This document shows, piece after piece, positions 44,491 through 55,938 of a stretch of 64,000 bases of DNA. The notes under the pieces were generated by a model. The model made no database searches and was not told the DNA's origin. It worked only from the letters and a program-made list of their open reading frames with translations. Source of the DNA: Cephalotus follicularis (Eukaryota > Streptophyta > Magnoliopsida > Oxalidales > Cephalotaceae). The translations under genes were made by a program, and so were the position numbers. Location of the stretch: the NCBI GenBank assembly GCA_001972305.1, contig BDDD01000078.1, forward strand, positions 968,428 to 1,032,427. Direction: 5' to 3'. Within the stretch, counting starts at the first letter, position 1, and each line of letters starts with the position of its first letter.

Positions 44491-46177
44491 TTGGGACTGT
44501 TTTGTATGGTGAGCATATGTGTGCATCTTGTACCGTGATAAACTGTATTTCGAATTGGTTATTGATGATTGTGAAACGTTTTACCCCTTTTGGAGGTGCA
44601 AACATGATTTCTATAAATCATTACTTTATGTGAAATGTACGTTTTGAGATATATATATTTTCTCGAAAGATTGCGAAAATGGCTTCCACAACCTTGTGAA
44701 AATGAGTTTGGTTAATTGAATGGTTTATTAAAATCATTTGTTGTTTCGAAAAGTATGTTTTCCAAAAGGATTACGAAAATGACTTTCAAGTGATTGCGAA
44801 ACTGTTATACGAAATACGTATTTTTGAGGTATTTGAATGTAGTTCAAATAACCGGGTTTTACGGAAAGTGTATGATTCCAAGTACTTTGATACTTGAGTT
44901 TTCGGGAAAAGTATTGTTATATATATTTTGACAAATATATATGTTGCAAGTATTTATATCTATAAATTACTTGAAATATTTGAAGGAAAACGTATTGTTG
45001 CAAGTATTTTATGAAGCATAATTTACTTGGGAAATGGAGTGTTATATATATATTTTGACAAATATATATATGTTGTAAGTATTTATACTTTAAACGTTTT
45101 GAAAATGAACTGCAATGTTTTGAACGAGATGTTTTGATCAAGTATTTATTTTATAAACTACTTGAGTGGTTTTGTGTGTGCTGTGATTGCACTGTTATCG
45201 TGATTGTGTTGAGTGTTGGTACTTAGCTGCCGTGCTAGTATCGTTTACCGTGTATTGATTGTTGTTACTTAGCTGTCGGGCTAGTAACGTGGATGTTATT
45301 GTATTGATTGTGATTGAGTGTTGCCGCTAGCGGGGTAATGTTGGTACTTAGCCGCCGTGCTAGTATCTTGAGTGTTGCCGTTAGCGGGGAAGTGTTGGTA
45401 CTTGCCGCCGTGCTTGTATCGTAGTGTGTTCTGAGTGTTATTACTCGCCGTCGTGCCAGTGACAGGAACAATTGTTTGCATTGAGTGTATTGATTGTCTG
45501 CTATAACATGCCTGCTTGAGTATAGTGTTGTCCCGTGGGACGTGACTGATCGTTATTGTGGAGTGATGGGTCCTTAAAGACCTGAGACATAGTTGACTAC
45601 CTTTCCTGTCGTGATATTGTGAACCGTGTAGTGTGTTGATGTGCTCCGGTGGAATCGTGGGCTGTGACCTTGTGGTCGTGGCATATGTATATATGTTTAT
45701 AGATACGAATCGAGATATAGTATGTACCGCATCATTGTGCATTCATGTCATGACATGTTTTATCGTTGACCCTGGATCGCTTTTATGGCTTTGTCGAGTG
45801 AGGACAAAGGCTAACCCCCTACAACTTCAGTGTGTTTCAGGTTGATGCAGCCGTTGGTTACCGTTGGGCTCCGAGGAGCAAAGTGAAGTTTTATGTTGTT
45901 TAGTTTTGAGGAATGTTATTGGATCTTTGTAATAAATGAATGATTGTAATAATGAATATTGTTCACGCTCCGTTTGTGGGCAGTTAACTGTGATGATGTT
46001 TACTGTTGTAGCATGTAGTATGGAATGCATGTTGCGTTGTGATTCGGCTTATATTATATGCTTCCGCGAGAAGTTAATGGATATGGAAAGTTTTAATTTT
46101 ATGGTAAATTGCATAAGCCGGATTTATATGTTGATTTCCACCACTTATGTATGTTGTTATGGGAACGGGGTGTGACA

Positions 46178-46336
46178 GGCTGCGTGCATATGACTTTTAT
46201 TTTTATAATCCGGCTTATGGAATGCTTCCGCTATGGTTTGTGAATGTTAATGATTATTGCTGGGTTATTTACTTATTCCTGATATCACCACATATGTTGT
46301 CTAAACGTAATGTAATCGGAAAGCTGGGGTGTGACA
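46178..46336 (+). repeat. End of G's 3' LTR
   Basis: It matches 35630-35791 of G's 5' LTR (ATAATCCGGCTTATGGAATG and onward) and ends GGGGTGTGACA at 46336, directly before ATCGG. Confidence 0.88.
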
Positions 46337-46341
46337 ATCGG
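46337..46341. repeat. Target-site duplication of G, right copy
   Basis: ATCGG matches 33245-33249. Confidence 0.88.
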
Positions 46342-47689
46342 TGCGTTACAAGGGGGTGAAACCTTTAATCCTTTAACAATCTTACTAATTGCTAATATTT
46401 ATCCAATTTCTTGCAACTTGTCATTCAAATATTATACTCTCATTGAAATCATCATAAACCATAACAGTCATAGTCAATGTCTTACATCTACACAGGATCT
46501 ATCATAAGGCACTACACAACGGAAAATATTAACTTACTACATCAACAGCAGTTTATATAAAACATTAATGTATAATGTAATTGCTTTCCATATATGCTTT
46601 CCGAGCTTCCTTTAAAGTTCGAATTCCATGTCAATCATCTCCTGAAAATTTTATTTGAAAACAAAACATTGCAAGGAATGAGCTTTAAACAGCCCAGTAA
46701 GAATCATAGTTATACAAATGTTATCAAAATTCCTTTTTGGTAATTATTGTCAAAACGTTCTTAATCATACATTTTTCTGGCATATAACATAGCCATACTT
46801 GAAAATAAAACATCATTAAAATCCTTTTCTGGTATAAAACCAAAACGTTTCACATTCATTTCTTATTTAAAATCACATTCATTCTTTTCTGTTCATATCT
46901 CATGAAACAGAACATTTCATTTCTTTTTCTGACCATATCTCATGAATAAGAACATTTCATAAAAAACTGAGGGGTTGTATACACTTAAATAACCCAATTG
47001 AACCAGTAATCGGAGCATTGTGCACTTCCCCGATCACCAATTTACATCACATGCATGTCCGTGAGCACTCTCCGCACATAACATTAATCCTTGTCTAGAT
47101 TAATCCTCCCTGGATCGCAATCCAATAATTTTTCATCTCAGTTCATTTCATTTTCACCTTTCATAAATCATTTTCTTAAATACTTTGAGTGATCAGCTAA
47201 AAGCATTTATAAAATAAATTCGTACAACATTTGAAAAACTGAGTTTACATATAGCAACGTAAAATAGTAAAATCATAAAATCATAACTTTCATAACGAAA
47301 CATAAACAACGTAAAATAGTAAAATTAGCTCAATAACTTCAAATGATAAAATCATAATATAAAAATTGGCAAAATTTTGGAATACATAAAGCATGATAAA
47401 AAATTAAAGTATTAACATTAAGATAAATATCTCAATGAATTTAGAAAGCTAAAACTCGTAAATAAAGTTAACGTAAATATTTTAACGAATTCGTAAATTT
47501 TAACTGGTAAATAAAACAATAACAAAATATCAGAAAATACAACATTTAGTAATTTAGAAAATAAATGGAATAAAATACTTTGGCAAAAGTAAGATTTTTC
47601 CTTACATTACTTTAATCTCCTTCTCTTATTTTCTACACTGAAGTAATTTCAGCAGAACTTTTCCTCTCTTTTCTCCTATTTCTCTACTT

Positions 47690-47755
47690 ATTTCTCTCTT
47701 TCTCTTCTCTTTCTCTCCTATTTCTCTCTTTCTCTCCTCTTTCTCTCGCAGACTT
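47690..47755 (-). repeat. CT/GA-rich microsatellite in I LTR leader
   Basis: Repeated TCTCTTTCTC units (GA-rich on the element's sense strand) lie just downstream of the TATA-like box. The same tract occurs at 55080-55155 in the middle LTR. Confidence 0.8.
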
Positions 47756-48044
47756 TAGGACTCTCCTTCTCTCTTCCCTTAGAAAAATTCTATCAGAACT
47801 CACTACTGCTTCTATGTTTACTTTACCTGTTTACTTACCCCGTATTTAAAGGAAGTAAACAGCCGCCTTAGATTTGTCGTTTTCTGCTTAAAATATTCAT
47901 CACCGTTTGTGTGTCGACACATGGCGTCTTTTTACTTAAGGCAGCTAAAATTTTTACCACTTTCCACCTGTTGCTCGCCACGCATCCATTTTTAATATCT
48001 TTAATTTTCTAAATGACAAAACAACCGGCATTTTCGAGGAATAT

Positions 48045-48280
48045 TCCTTAAGCGTCGGAGGTTAACCGCTAAGCGTCACCACTTTAGCCTTAAAGCGCTG
48101 CCGCTTAGACCACGAAGCGTCGCCGGTTAAATGCATTAACAAAGAAAATAGGATTTAAGCGTTGATAAAAAACGTTAAAAGCGTCGGCAAATCAACTCAA
48201 AAATTTCGTGCCACGAATTTGTCGAAATTACGGCATTTCTTCGCATAACGAAGTCAAACTGTCGACGCTTTAAATAAGGG
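48045..48280 (-). repeat. AAGCGTCGxCGCTT array, I 3' LTR
   Basis: Words include AAGCGTCGGAGG, AAGCGTCACCAC, AAGCGCTGCCGCTT and AAGCGTCGCCGG, with gaps of 21, 22 and 22 bp. Its counterpart in the middle LTR is at 55450-55700. It lies upstream of the TATA-like box on the minus strand. Confidence 0.75.
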
Positions 48281-48582
48281 TTTTCACGCTTTATGGCACA
48301 AAACGCACAACTACCGTGCACACATTACAATCCCCAAAACAACCATATAACAATGAATTCAACAAAATTTTCAATCCAAAACAAATAACCAAATTCAATT
48401 TTTTTCCGGGAGCGGAACCCCCGAACCCCCCGACCGTCAGGGTCATATTACGGGCCCCATAAAAAATTTTCCATCCTTAAAAATGGAAATCATATTTCCA
48501 TATAACTTTAACAAAATTTTCCAGTCATTACATTTTACCCTCCTTATAAAAATTTTGTCCTGAAAATTTGTTACACATTAGA

Positions 48583-51330
48583 CTAAAAAAGGTGAGGGTA
48601 TTCCTTTCTCATTGTTTCTTCCAATTCCCAGGTAGCTTCTTCAACTCCATGATTTATCCATGACACTTTTACTAAGGGAATTGTCTTGGTCCTTAGAATT
48701 TGCTCTTTATGATCCAGAATTTCCATTGGTTGTTCATCGTATGACAAGTCTTCATGTACTTGAATCGATTCAGCTCTTAGAACATGATATGGGTTAGCCA
48801 TATACTTTCCGAGTAGCGATACATGGAACAGATTGTGAACGTGAGATAGACTTGGGGGCAAAGCAAGCCTATACGCAACTTCTCCTATCCTTTCCAAAAT
48901 CTCATACGGACCAATGTATCGAGGACTAAACTTTCCCTTGTTGCCAAACCGCATCACTCCTTTCCATGGTGATACCTTGAGAAAAACATGATCTCCCACT
49001 TCAAAATGTTGCTCTCTCCGTCTTTTATCTCCATAGCTCTTCTGTCTACTTTGGGATGGTAAGAGGCATTTCCGAATCAGTTTCACTTTCTCGGTAGTTA
49101 TTTGTACAATTTCTGGTCCCAATAACTTCCGTTCTCCTACCTCTTCCCAACAAATAGGCGTTTGACACCTCCCTCCGTAAAGTGCTTCAAAAGGTCCCAT
49201 CTGTATGCTAGCTTGGAAGTTGTTGTTGTAAGCAAACTCAATCATATTCATATGATATTCCTAGTTTCCTTGGAAATCTATAATAGAAGCATGTAACATG
49301 TCTTCTAATGTTTGAATGGTTCGTTCCGATTGCCCATCTGTTTGTGGGTGGTACGTCGTGCTAAAGTTTAATCTTGTACCCAAAGCATTCTGTAAACTCT
49401 TCCAAAAGCGTCACGTGAAGCCGGGGTCTTGATCAGAATTGATCGATACTGGTACACCATGTAATCTGATGATCTCTTATTCATATTCCCTTGCCAATTG
49501 ACTCAATGAATGACTGTCTTTGATCGGTAGAAAATGAGCTGACTTCGTTAAACGATCCACAACTACCCATATTACATTATTCCCTTGTGTTGACCTTGGA
49601 TGTCTGGTTACAAAGTACATGCTGATATGCTCCCACTTCCATTCAGGTATGGAAGCGACTGTAGAGTTCCTTTTGGCACTTGATGCTCAGCTTTCACTTG
49701 TTGACATACAAGACATCGTTACACAAAGTCCGCAATTTCTCTTTTCATATTATTCCACCAATATAGATCTCGCAGATCCCTATACATCTTTGTACTTCCA
49801 GGATGGACTGAGAAATTTGAACTATGTGCTTCCGTCATTAGTTCCTTTTTCAATTCTGCCTTATCTGCAACGCATAATCGTGTATCGAATCTCAATACGC
49901 CATCCACTCTCACGTTAAAACGTGATACTTTTCCATTCTGCAATTGGTCCACTATCTCCTTCAGTTCCAAACCCTTAAGCTGACAATATTTTATTCTTTC
50001 CACTAAAGAAGGTTGAGCTATGACTTGAGATAAGGAAGCTCCTTCTCCTGGTCTTTTCACTTCCAATTTCATCCTTTGGAAATCTCTTATTAATTCATTC
50101 TGCGAGGTGATCATCATTGCCAAGTTCCCCATGCTCTTCTGAATCAGGGCGCCTGCCATTACATTTGCCTTTCCTGGATGGTACTGAATAGTACAATCGT
50201 AATCCTTGATAAGTTCTAACCATCTTCTTTGCCTTATGTTTAACTCCTTTTGGGTGAAAATATACTTGATGCTTTTATGGTCGGTGAAGATTTCACACTT
50301 CTCTCCATAAAGATAGTGCCTCCAAATTTTCAACGCAAATATAATTGCGGCCAATTCTAAATCATGGTTAGGATAGTTCTACTCATGTGCTTTAAGTTGT
50401 CTGGAAGAATAGGTGATCACTTTTCCTTGTTGCATCAGCACGCAACCCAACCCTTTGTGAGATGTATCACTGTACACCACAAAACTTTCTAATTTCATTG
50501 GCAAGGCTAATATTGGAGCATTCATTAATCTTTTCTTCAATTCCAAGAAACTCTTCTCGCATTGGTCGGACCACTCGAACTTTACATTTTTCTACGTCAA
50601 CCTTGTGAGTGGGTTCGCAATGCGAAATAAATTTTTAACAAACCTTTGATAATAGCCTGCCAGTCCCAGAAAACTCCGTATCTCAGCTACTGAGGTAGGC
50701 CTCTGCCATTCTCTTATTGCCTCTGTTTTGGTGGGATCTACCGATATTCCTTCTCTTGTGATCACGTGTCCCAAAAAGGATACCTTCTCCATCCAAAACT
50801 GACATTTGTTGAACTTAGCGTAGAGTCGTCCTTCTGCAATGTTTGCAACACACAGGTTAAATACTTCTTATGCTCCTCTCAACTCTTCGAGTATATTAGT
50901 ATGTCATCGATGAAAACTATCAAGAACCGATCCAAATATTCACTGAATACTTTGTTCGTCAAACTCATAAATACTGTTGGAGCGTTCGTCAATCCAAATG
51001 ACATTACCAAAAACTCATAGTGTCCATGTCTTGTCCAAAAGGCAGTTTTTGATATATCATCTTTCTTGACCTTCACTTGATGGTATCCCGATCGAAGATC
51101 AATCTTTGAGAAGTATCAAGCATTTTTGAGCTGGTCAAACAAGTCGTCAATCATTGGTAGTGGGTATTTGTTTTTATTGGTGACTTGATTAAGCTGTCGG
51201 TAGTCTATGCAGAGTCTCATTATCTCGTCCTTCTTTTTCACAAACAATACCGGTGCACCCCAAGGTGATACACTCGGTTGGATAAACCCTTTATCCAAAA
51301 GTTCTTGTAACTGACTCTTCAATTATTTCA
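48583..51330 (-). pseudogene. Gypsy I pol region (RT, RNase H, IN)
   Basis: Reverse transcriptase is at about 50590-51322 ([52 protein letters not shown]). RNase H is at about 50160-50560 ([24 protein letters not shown]). Integrase is at about 48900-49900 (zinc region near 49740; PFEALYGGRCQTPICWEEVG). The chromodomain-like end is at 48583-48720 (RTKTIPLVKVSW, WELEETMRKEYPHLF). It is a fossil with several breaks. Confidence 0.88.
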
Positions 51331-51361
51331 ATTCGGCTGGCGCCATGCGGTACGGACTTTT

Positions 51362-53040
51362 TCAAATAGGAACTGTTCCCGACACCACATCAATGGTAAA
51401 CTCCACTTCTTGATCTGGTGGAATACCAGGTAGATCTTCAGGAAATACATCCCTAAATTTTTTCATAATATGAACATCTTCGATTCTCAATTTCTCTTCC
51501 TTGGTGTCAACTACATATGCGAGGTAACTTTCACAACTGCTTTTCAATAATCGCTTAGCTTGTATTGACGATATGAACTTCAAAGGTTTGCTAACTCCAG
51601 TACTCTGGAAGATAAACTCAGGTTGACCCGGTATAGTAAACTTTACTAGCTTTTTGAAACAGTCAACACTAGCATGATTCGCTGAAAGGCAATCCATGCC
51701 TAGTATGACGTCAAAGTTTAGGATTGCTAAATGTACTAGGTCTACTAGCATCATCCTTTCACATATTAGTAGGTCACAAGATTTATATACTTTGTCTGCT
51801 CCCAAGGTATTACCACTTGGCTTTTCAACGACTAAACCTATTTCTAATTCTTGTGATGGGGTATTTATACATTGTGCAAAAGATAAAGAGACAAACGAAT
51901 GCGTCGCTCCCGTATCAAACAATATATCAGCAGCTTTAGAGCATACGGGAAAAGTACCTATCACCACATCGTTGGGATTTTCCATCTCATCAGCTGTCAT
52001 AGCATATCTTCTGGCTGGTGCTCTTTGTTGCTGGGCTCCGTTCCCTCCTTGTCCTCCCGTTCTTGGTCGGGTGCATTGGTTGGACATGTGTCCTTCTTGA
52101 CCACAATTATAACATCTGATGGGTCGTTGATTCTGGATTTGACCTTGTCCTTGCTTGCATTCTCTTATTTGATGTCCTGGTTTTCCACACTTATAACAGA
52201 CTCCCTTTCCTAGCAAGCATTCCCTGCGATGAATTTTTCCGCATTGCTGGTAGGGTTTGTGGTCTCCTCCCCCATCAGATTTTCCTTTCTTGTTTTTGTT
52301 ATTAGAGGATTCATCAGCCTTCCTCTTCCCTTTCCCTTGACCTGCTCGTTGTTGTTGGTACTTTTGATTATCCACCTTTATCCTCATCGCACATCTCAAG
52401 ACTGCCTCATAAGTTTGTAGGTCTTGTGCTCTCAACAGTCTTCGAATATGAGGCTTCAAACCCTGGCAAAACCTGTTTGCCCTTCTCTCTTCTGTTGATA
52501 CTATATGAGTCGCGTATCGAGATAATCTTGCAAAGTTTTCCTCATATTGGGCTACAGTTTCTGATTCACCTTGTTCCAAATGAAAGAAGTCCTCTTCCAT
52601 CTTATCCTTCATTGCTTGCGGAAAATATTTGTCCATGAATATTTTCTTAAACTCCTCCCATGTCATTGCTTCTATTTCTCAGCGTGTCTTCATCCCTTCT
52701 ATCATATCCCACCATTGATTTCCCTCTCTGTCGAATTTGTATATTGAAAACTCCACTTTTTGATGATCTGTACAATCTAGTGCTCTGAAAATCTTTTCAT
52801 TACCTTGGATCCATGCTTCTGCTTGTAAAGGATCTGTCATTCCCAAAATGGTTCTCGGATTGTGCCTTGAGATTTGTTCTAATGTTGATCTTGCTGGCGG
52901 AGGTGCTTGATGATTATTACCATTGTCATTGGCTACAACCTGAGCCAATCGGTTCAACACAGTGTTTAGAGAATTATCTCCTCCCTCGTCGTGTGCGTTT
53001 CCATTTCTTCTTTAGTTACGATTCCTTCTTGCGTTAGCCA
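51362..53040 (-). pseudogene. Gypsy I gag and protease region
   Basis: On the minus strand gag begins near 53040 (ATGGCTAACGCAAG). The capsid-type domain spans about 52470-52960 (IYKFDREGNQWWDMIEGMKTR; FFHLEQGESETVAQYEENFARLSRYATHIV). Two zinc knuckles, CYKCGKPGHQIREC and CYNCGQEGHMSNQC, lie near 52085-52200. Protease carries DILFDTGATHSFVSLSFAQC near 51920. RT begins near 51400. It is a fossil with a few breaks. Confidence 0.85.
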
Positions 53041-53221
53041 TCTAGTTAGCATTCACAAGTTAGTTCTTATTTTTAGACAATTCTACTCATACTAGGTAAA
53101 ACAATTAAATTTTAATGCCCCAGATTTCTCATGAAACAAACACTTTTATTTATTCTACACTTTCTTTTACACATATTTGACATATCATACATATTATACA
53201 TCAAGTTTCTTTCCTATCTCT

Positions 53222-53476
53222 CTAATTTTCATCACTAGAATCATCCGTATCGGGTAACTCCTCTTGCGTACGCCTAATCATCATCTGCAGATTTTCTCTA
53301 ACTCCTCTCATGATTATTCCGTTAATCCACCATATATATCTTAGAAGGACTTTCATACTTGATTTAGTTTCTCTAAGGATCTCGTTCTTTCTTTTTAACT
53401 CTGCATTATATTCTCCCTCCATCTGGTATGTATGTGTATAAAACTCCTCTCTATTATTTGCTATCATTTGTCTCAA
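53222..53476 (-). CDS. Small open frame upstream of gag in gypsy I
   Basis: An 84-residue, charged frame lies between the primer site (53663) and gag (near 53040). It is rich in Glu, Lys and Arg, has a heptad-like stretch (MEGEYNAELKRKNEILRE) and ends ELPDTDDSSDEN. I do not recognise it. An extra frame before gag is unusual for gypsy elements and is not seen in E, G or H. It could be a leader peptide or chance. Confidence 0.35.
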   Translation of the reverse strand: MRQMIANNREEFYTHTYQMEGEYNAELKRKNEILRETKSSMKVLLRYIWWINGIIMRGVRENLQMMIRRTQEELPDTDDSSDEN

Positions 53477-53652
53477 AGCTTATTTTTCCTGACACAACTT
53501 CTGCTTCTTATCCATCAGAACTTGTACATGCCATTCTACCTATTCAGACGATCCGCATTGAGAGGATTGCGTATTACCGCTTGTCGTTGACATCTAAAAA
53601 TCAAATTACAAAATACACAATTTATATCCTCAAATAAATCAATAAATCAATT

Positions 53653-53663
53653 CTCTGATACCA
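53653..53663 (-). other. Primer-binding site of gypsy I
   Basis: The minus strand reads TGGTATCAGAG, four bases after the LTR end at 53668; it is the Met-tRNA complement. Confidence 0.88.
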
Positions 53664-53667
53664 TTAC

Positions 53668-55938
53668 TGTAACGCCCCCGAATCCGAGTTCACTTTAAGT
53701 TCAAAGCTAATCTCGAAGAATCGGTGCGTTACGTGGGGGTGAAACCTTTAATCCTTTAACAATCTTACTAATTGCTAATATTTATCCAATTTCTTGCAAC
53801 TTGTCATTAATATATTATACTCTCATTGAAATCATCATAAACCATAACAATCATAGCCAATGTCTTACATCTACACAGGATCTATCGTAAGGCATTACAC
53901 AGCGAAAAATATTAACTTATTACATCAACAGTAGTTTATATAAAACATTAATGTATAATGTAATTGCTTTCCATATATGCTTTCTGAGCTTCCTTTAAAG
54001 TTCGAATTCCACGTCAATCATCTCCTGAAAATTTTATTTGAGAAACAAAACATTGCAAGGAATGAGCTTTAAACAACCCAGTAAGAATCATAGTTATAAA
54101 AACGTTATCAAAATTTCTTTTTCATAATTTTTGTCAAAACATTCTTAATCATACATTTTTCTGGCATATAACATAGCCATACTTGAAAATAAAACATCGT
54201 TAAAATCCTTTTCTGGTATAAAACCAACACGTTTCACATTCATTTCTTATTTAATATCACATTCATTCTTTTCTGCTCATATCTCATGAAACAAAACATT
54301 TCATTTCTTTTTCTGACCATATCTCATGAATAAGAACATTTCATAAATAACTGAGGGGTTGTATAAACTTAAATAACCCAATTGAACCAGTCATCGGAGC
54401 ATTGTGCACTTCCCCGATCACCAACTTACATCACATGCATGTCCGTGAGCACCCTCCGCTCATAACATTAATCCTTGTCTAGATTAATCCTCCCTGGATC
54501 GCACTCCAATAATTGTTCATCTCAGCTCATTTCATTTTCACATTTCATAAATCATTTTCTTAAATATTTTGAGTGATCATCTAAAAGCATTCATAAAATA
54601 AATTCGTACAACATTTGTAAAACTGAGTTTACATATAGAAACGTAAAACAGTAAAATGATAAAATCATAACTTTCATAACGAAATATAAACAACGTAAAA
54701 TAGTAAAATTAGCTCAACGTCAAATGATAAAATCATAACTTCCGTAATTGTAGAATATAATCATGTAAAAATTGGCAGAATTTCGGAATACATAAAGCAT
54801 GATAAAAAATTAAAGTGTTAACATTAAGGTAAATATCTCAATGAATTTAGAAAGCTAAAACTCGTAAATAAAGTTAACGTAAATATTTCAACGAATTCGT
54901 AAATTTTAACTGGTAAATAAAACTATAACAAAATATCAGAAAATACAACATTTAATAATTTATAAAATAAATGCAATAAAATACTTTGACGAAAGTAAGA
55001 TTTTTCCTTACATTGATTTAATATCCTTCTCTTCTTTTCTAGACTGAAGTAATTTCAGCAGAACTTTTCCTCTCTTTTCTCCTCTTTCTCTAGTTCCTTC
55101 TCTCTTTCTCTTCTCTTTCTCTCCTCTTTCTCTCTTTCTCTCCTCTTTCTCTCGCAAACTCTCAGACTCTCCTTCTCTCTGCTCTTAGAAAAATTCTATC
55201 AGAACTTACTACTGCTTCGATGTTTACTTTACCCGTTTACTTACCCCGTATTTGTAGCAAGTAAACAACCGCCTTAGATTTGTCATTTTCTGCTTAAAAT
55301 ATTCATCACCGTCCGTGTGTCGACACGTAGCGTCTTTTTACTGAAGGCGGCTAAAATTTTTACCGCCTTCCACCCGTTGCTCGCCATGTGTCCGTTTTTA
55401 ATATTTTTAATGCTCTAAACGACAAAACAGCCGGCATTTTCGAGGAATATTCCTTAAGCGTCGGAGGTTAAGCGCTAACCGTCGCCACTTTAGCCTTATA
55501 GCGCTGCCGCTTAGACCACAAAGCATCGCCGATTAAACGTATTAACAAAGAAAATGGGCTTTAAGCTTTGATATAAAACGTTAAAAGCGTTGGCGCATCA
55601 ACTCAAAAATTTGGTTCCACGAATTTGTCGAAATTGCGGCATTTCTTCGCATAACGAAGCCAAACTATCGACGCTTTAAATAAGGCTGTCGACGCTTTAT
55701 GGCACACAATGCACAACTACCATGCACACATTACAAGCCCCAGAACAACCATATAACAATGAATTCAACAAAATTTCAAGTCCAAAACAAATAGCCAAAT
55801 TCAATTTTCTTCCGGGAACGGAACCCCCGAACCTCCCGAGCGTTAGGGTCATATTACGGGCCCCATAAAATATATTCCAACCTTAACAATGGCAGTCATA
55901 TTTCTGCATAACTTTAACAAAATTTTCCAGTAATTACA
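53668..55938 (-). repeat. Middle LTR shared by gypsy I and K
   Basis: This 2271 bp LTR starts TGTAATTACTGG at 55938 and ends GGGGGCGTTACA at 53668 on the minus strand. It is I's 5' LTR and also lies where K's 3' LTR should be, because K's pol end and polypurine tract abut its other side (55939). It contains the word array at 55450-55700. Confidence 0.88.

Larger units (their letters stand above)
40397..46177 (+). mobile_element. Element H: gag-only gypsy element inside G
   Basis: H has a partial 5' LTR (40397-41541), a primer site (41545), a single gag region (41658-42862), a short noncoding tail with a polypurine tract (43136-43150), and a 3' LTR (43151-46177). No protease, RT, RNase H or integrase lies in the 1.6 kb between the LTRs. 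This matches the class called TR-GAG in plants. The right flank is G's 3' LTR end. By eye the LTRs differ at about 6% over 255 bp. Confidence 0.85.
43151..46177 (+). repeat. 3' LTR of H
   Basis: This 3027 bp LTR runs TGTAACGCCCGG to GGGTGTGACA. It has word arrays at 43294-43440 and 43961-44490, a TATA-like CCATAAAAAC near 43528, a splice-donor-like AAG|GTAGGG at 43778/43779, the hairpin array at 45219-45465 and the shared block at 45795-45823. Confidence 0.9.
33250..46336 (+). mobile_element. Gypsy element G, inserted in I's 3' LTR, containing H
   Basis: A plus-strand gypsy fossil: 5' LTR 33250-35791, primer site 35795, gag about 35894-36960, pol about 37050-40396, and the 3' LTR end 46178-46336. 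H (40397-46177) lies within its 3' portion. ATCGG duplications on both outer sides prove a single insertion across 13 kb. The pol resembles E's and ends in a chromodomain-like stretch. It is incomplete and has several breaks. Confidence 0.9.
46337..48532 (-). repeat. 3' LTR of gypsy I (right of G)
   Basis: Together with 33200-33249 this forms one LTR matching 53668-55938. On the minus strand it starts TGTAATGACTGG at 48532. A TATA-like TTTAAATAC (minus) lies near 47846-47854, and the word array at 48045-48280 lies upstream of it. Transcribed purine-rich microsatellite DNA lies at 47690-47755. By eye the two LTRs differ at about 5%. Confidence 0.88.
46337..53667 (-). mobile_element. Gypsy element I (3' LTR and internal region)
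   Basis: A minus-strand gypsy fossil. It shares the LTR 53668-55938 as its 5' LTR, then has a primer site (53653-53663), a short upstream frame (53222-53476), gag and protease (about 51362-53040), pol (48583-51330), a polypurine tract (48533-48548) and the 3' LTR (46337-48532 plus 33200-33249). The chromodomain-like pol end (IPLVKVSWINHGVEEATWE) indicates a chromovirus. All parts are present, with several breaks. Confidence 0.88.

Noticed and set aside
47690-47755. CT-rich tract as an independent microsatellite locus
   Set aside because: It is a regular part of the I-family LTR, present in both copies at the same place.
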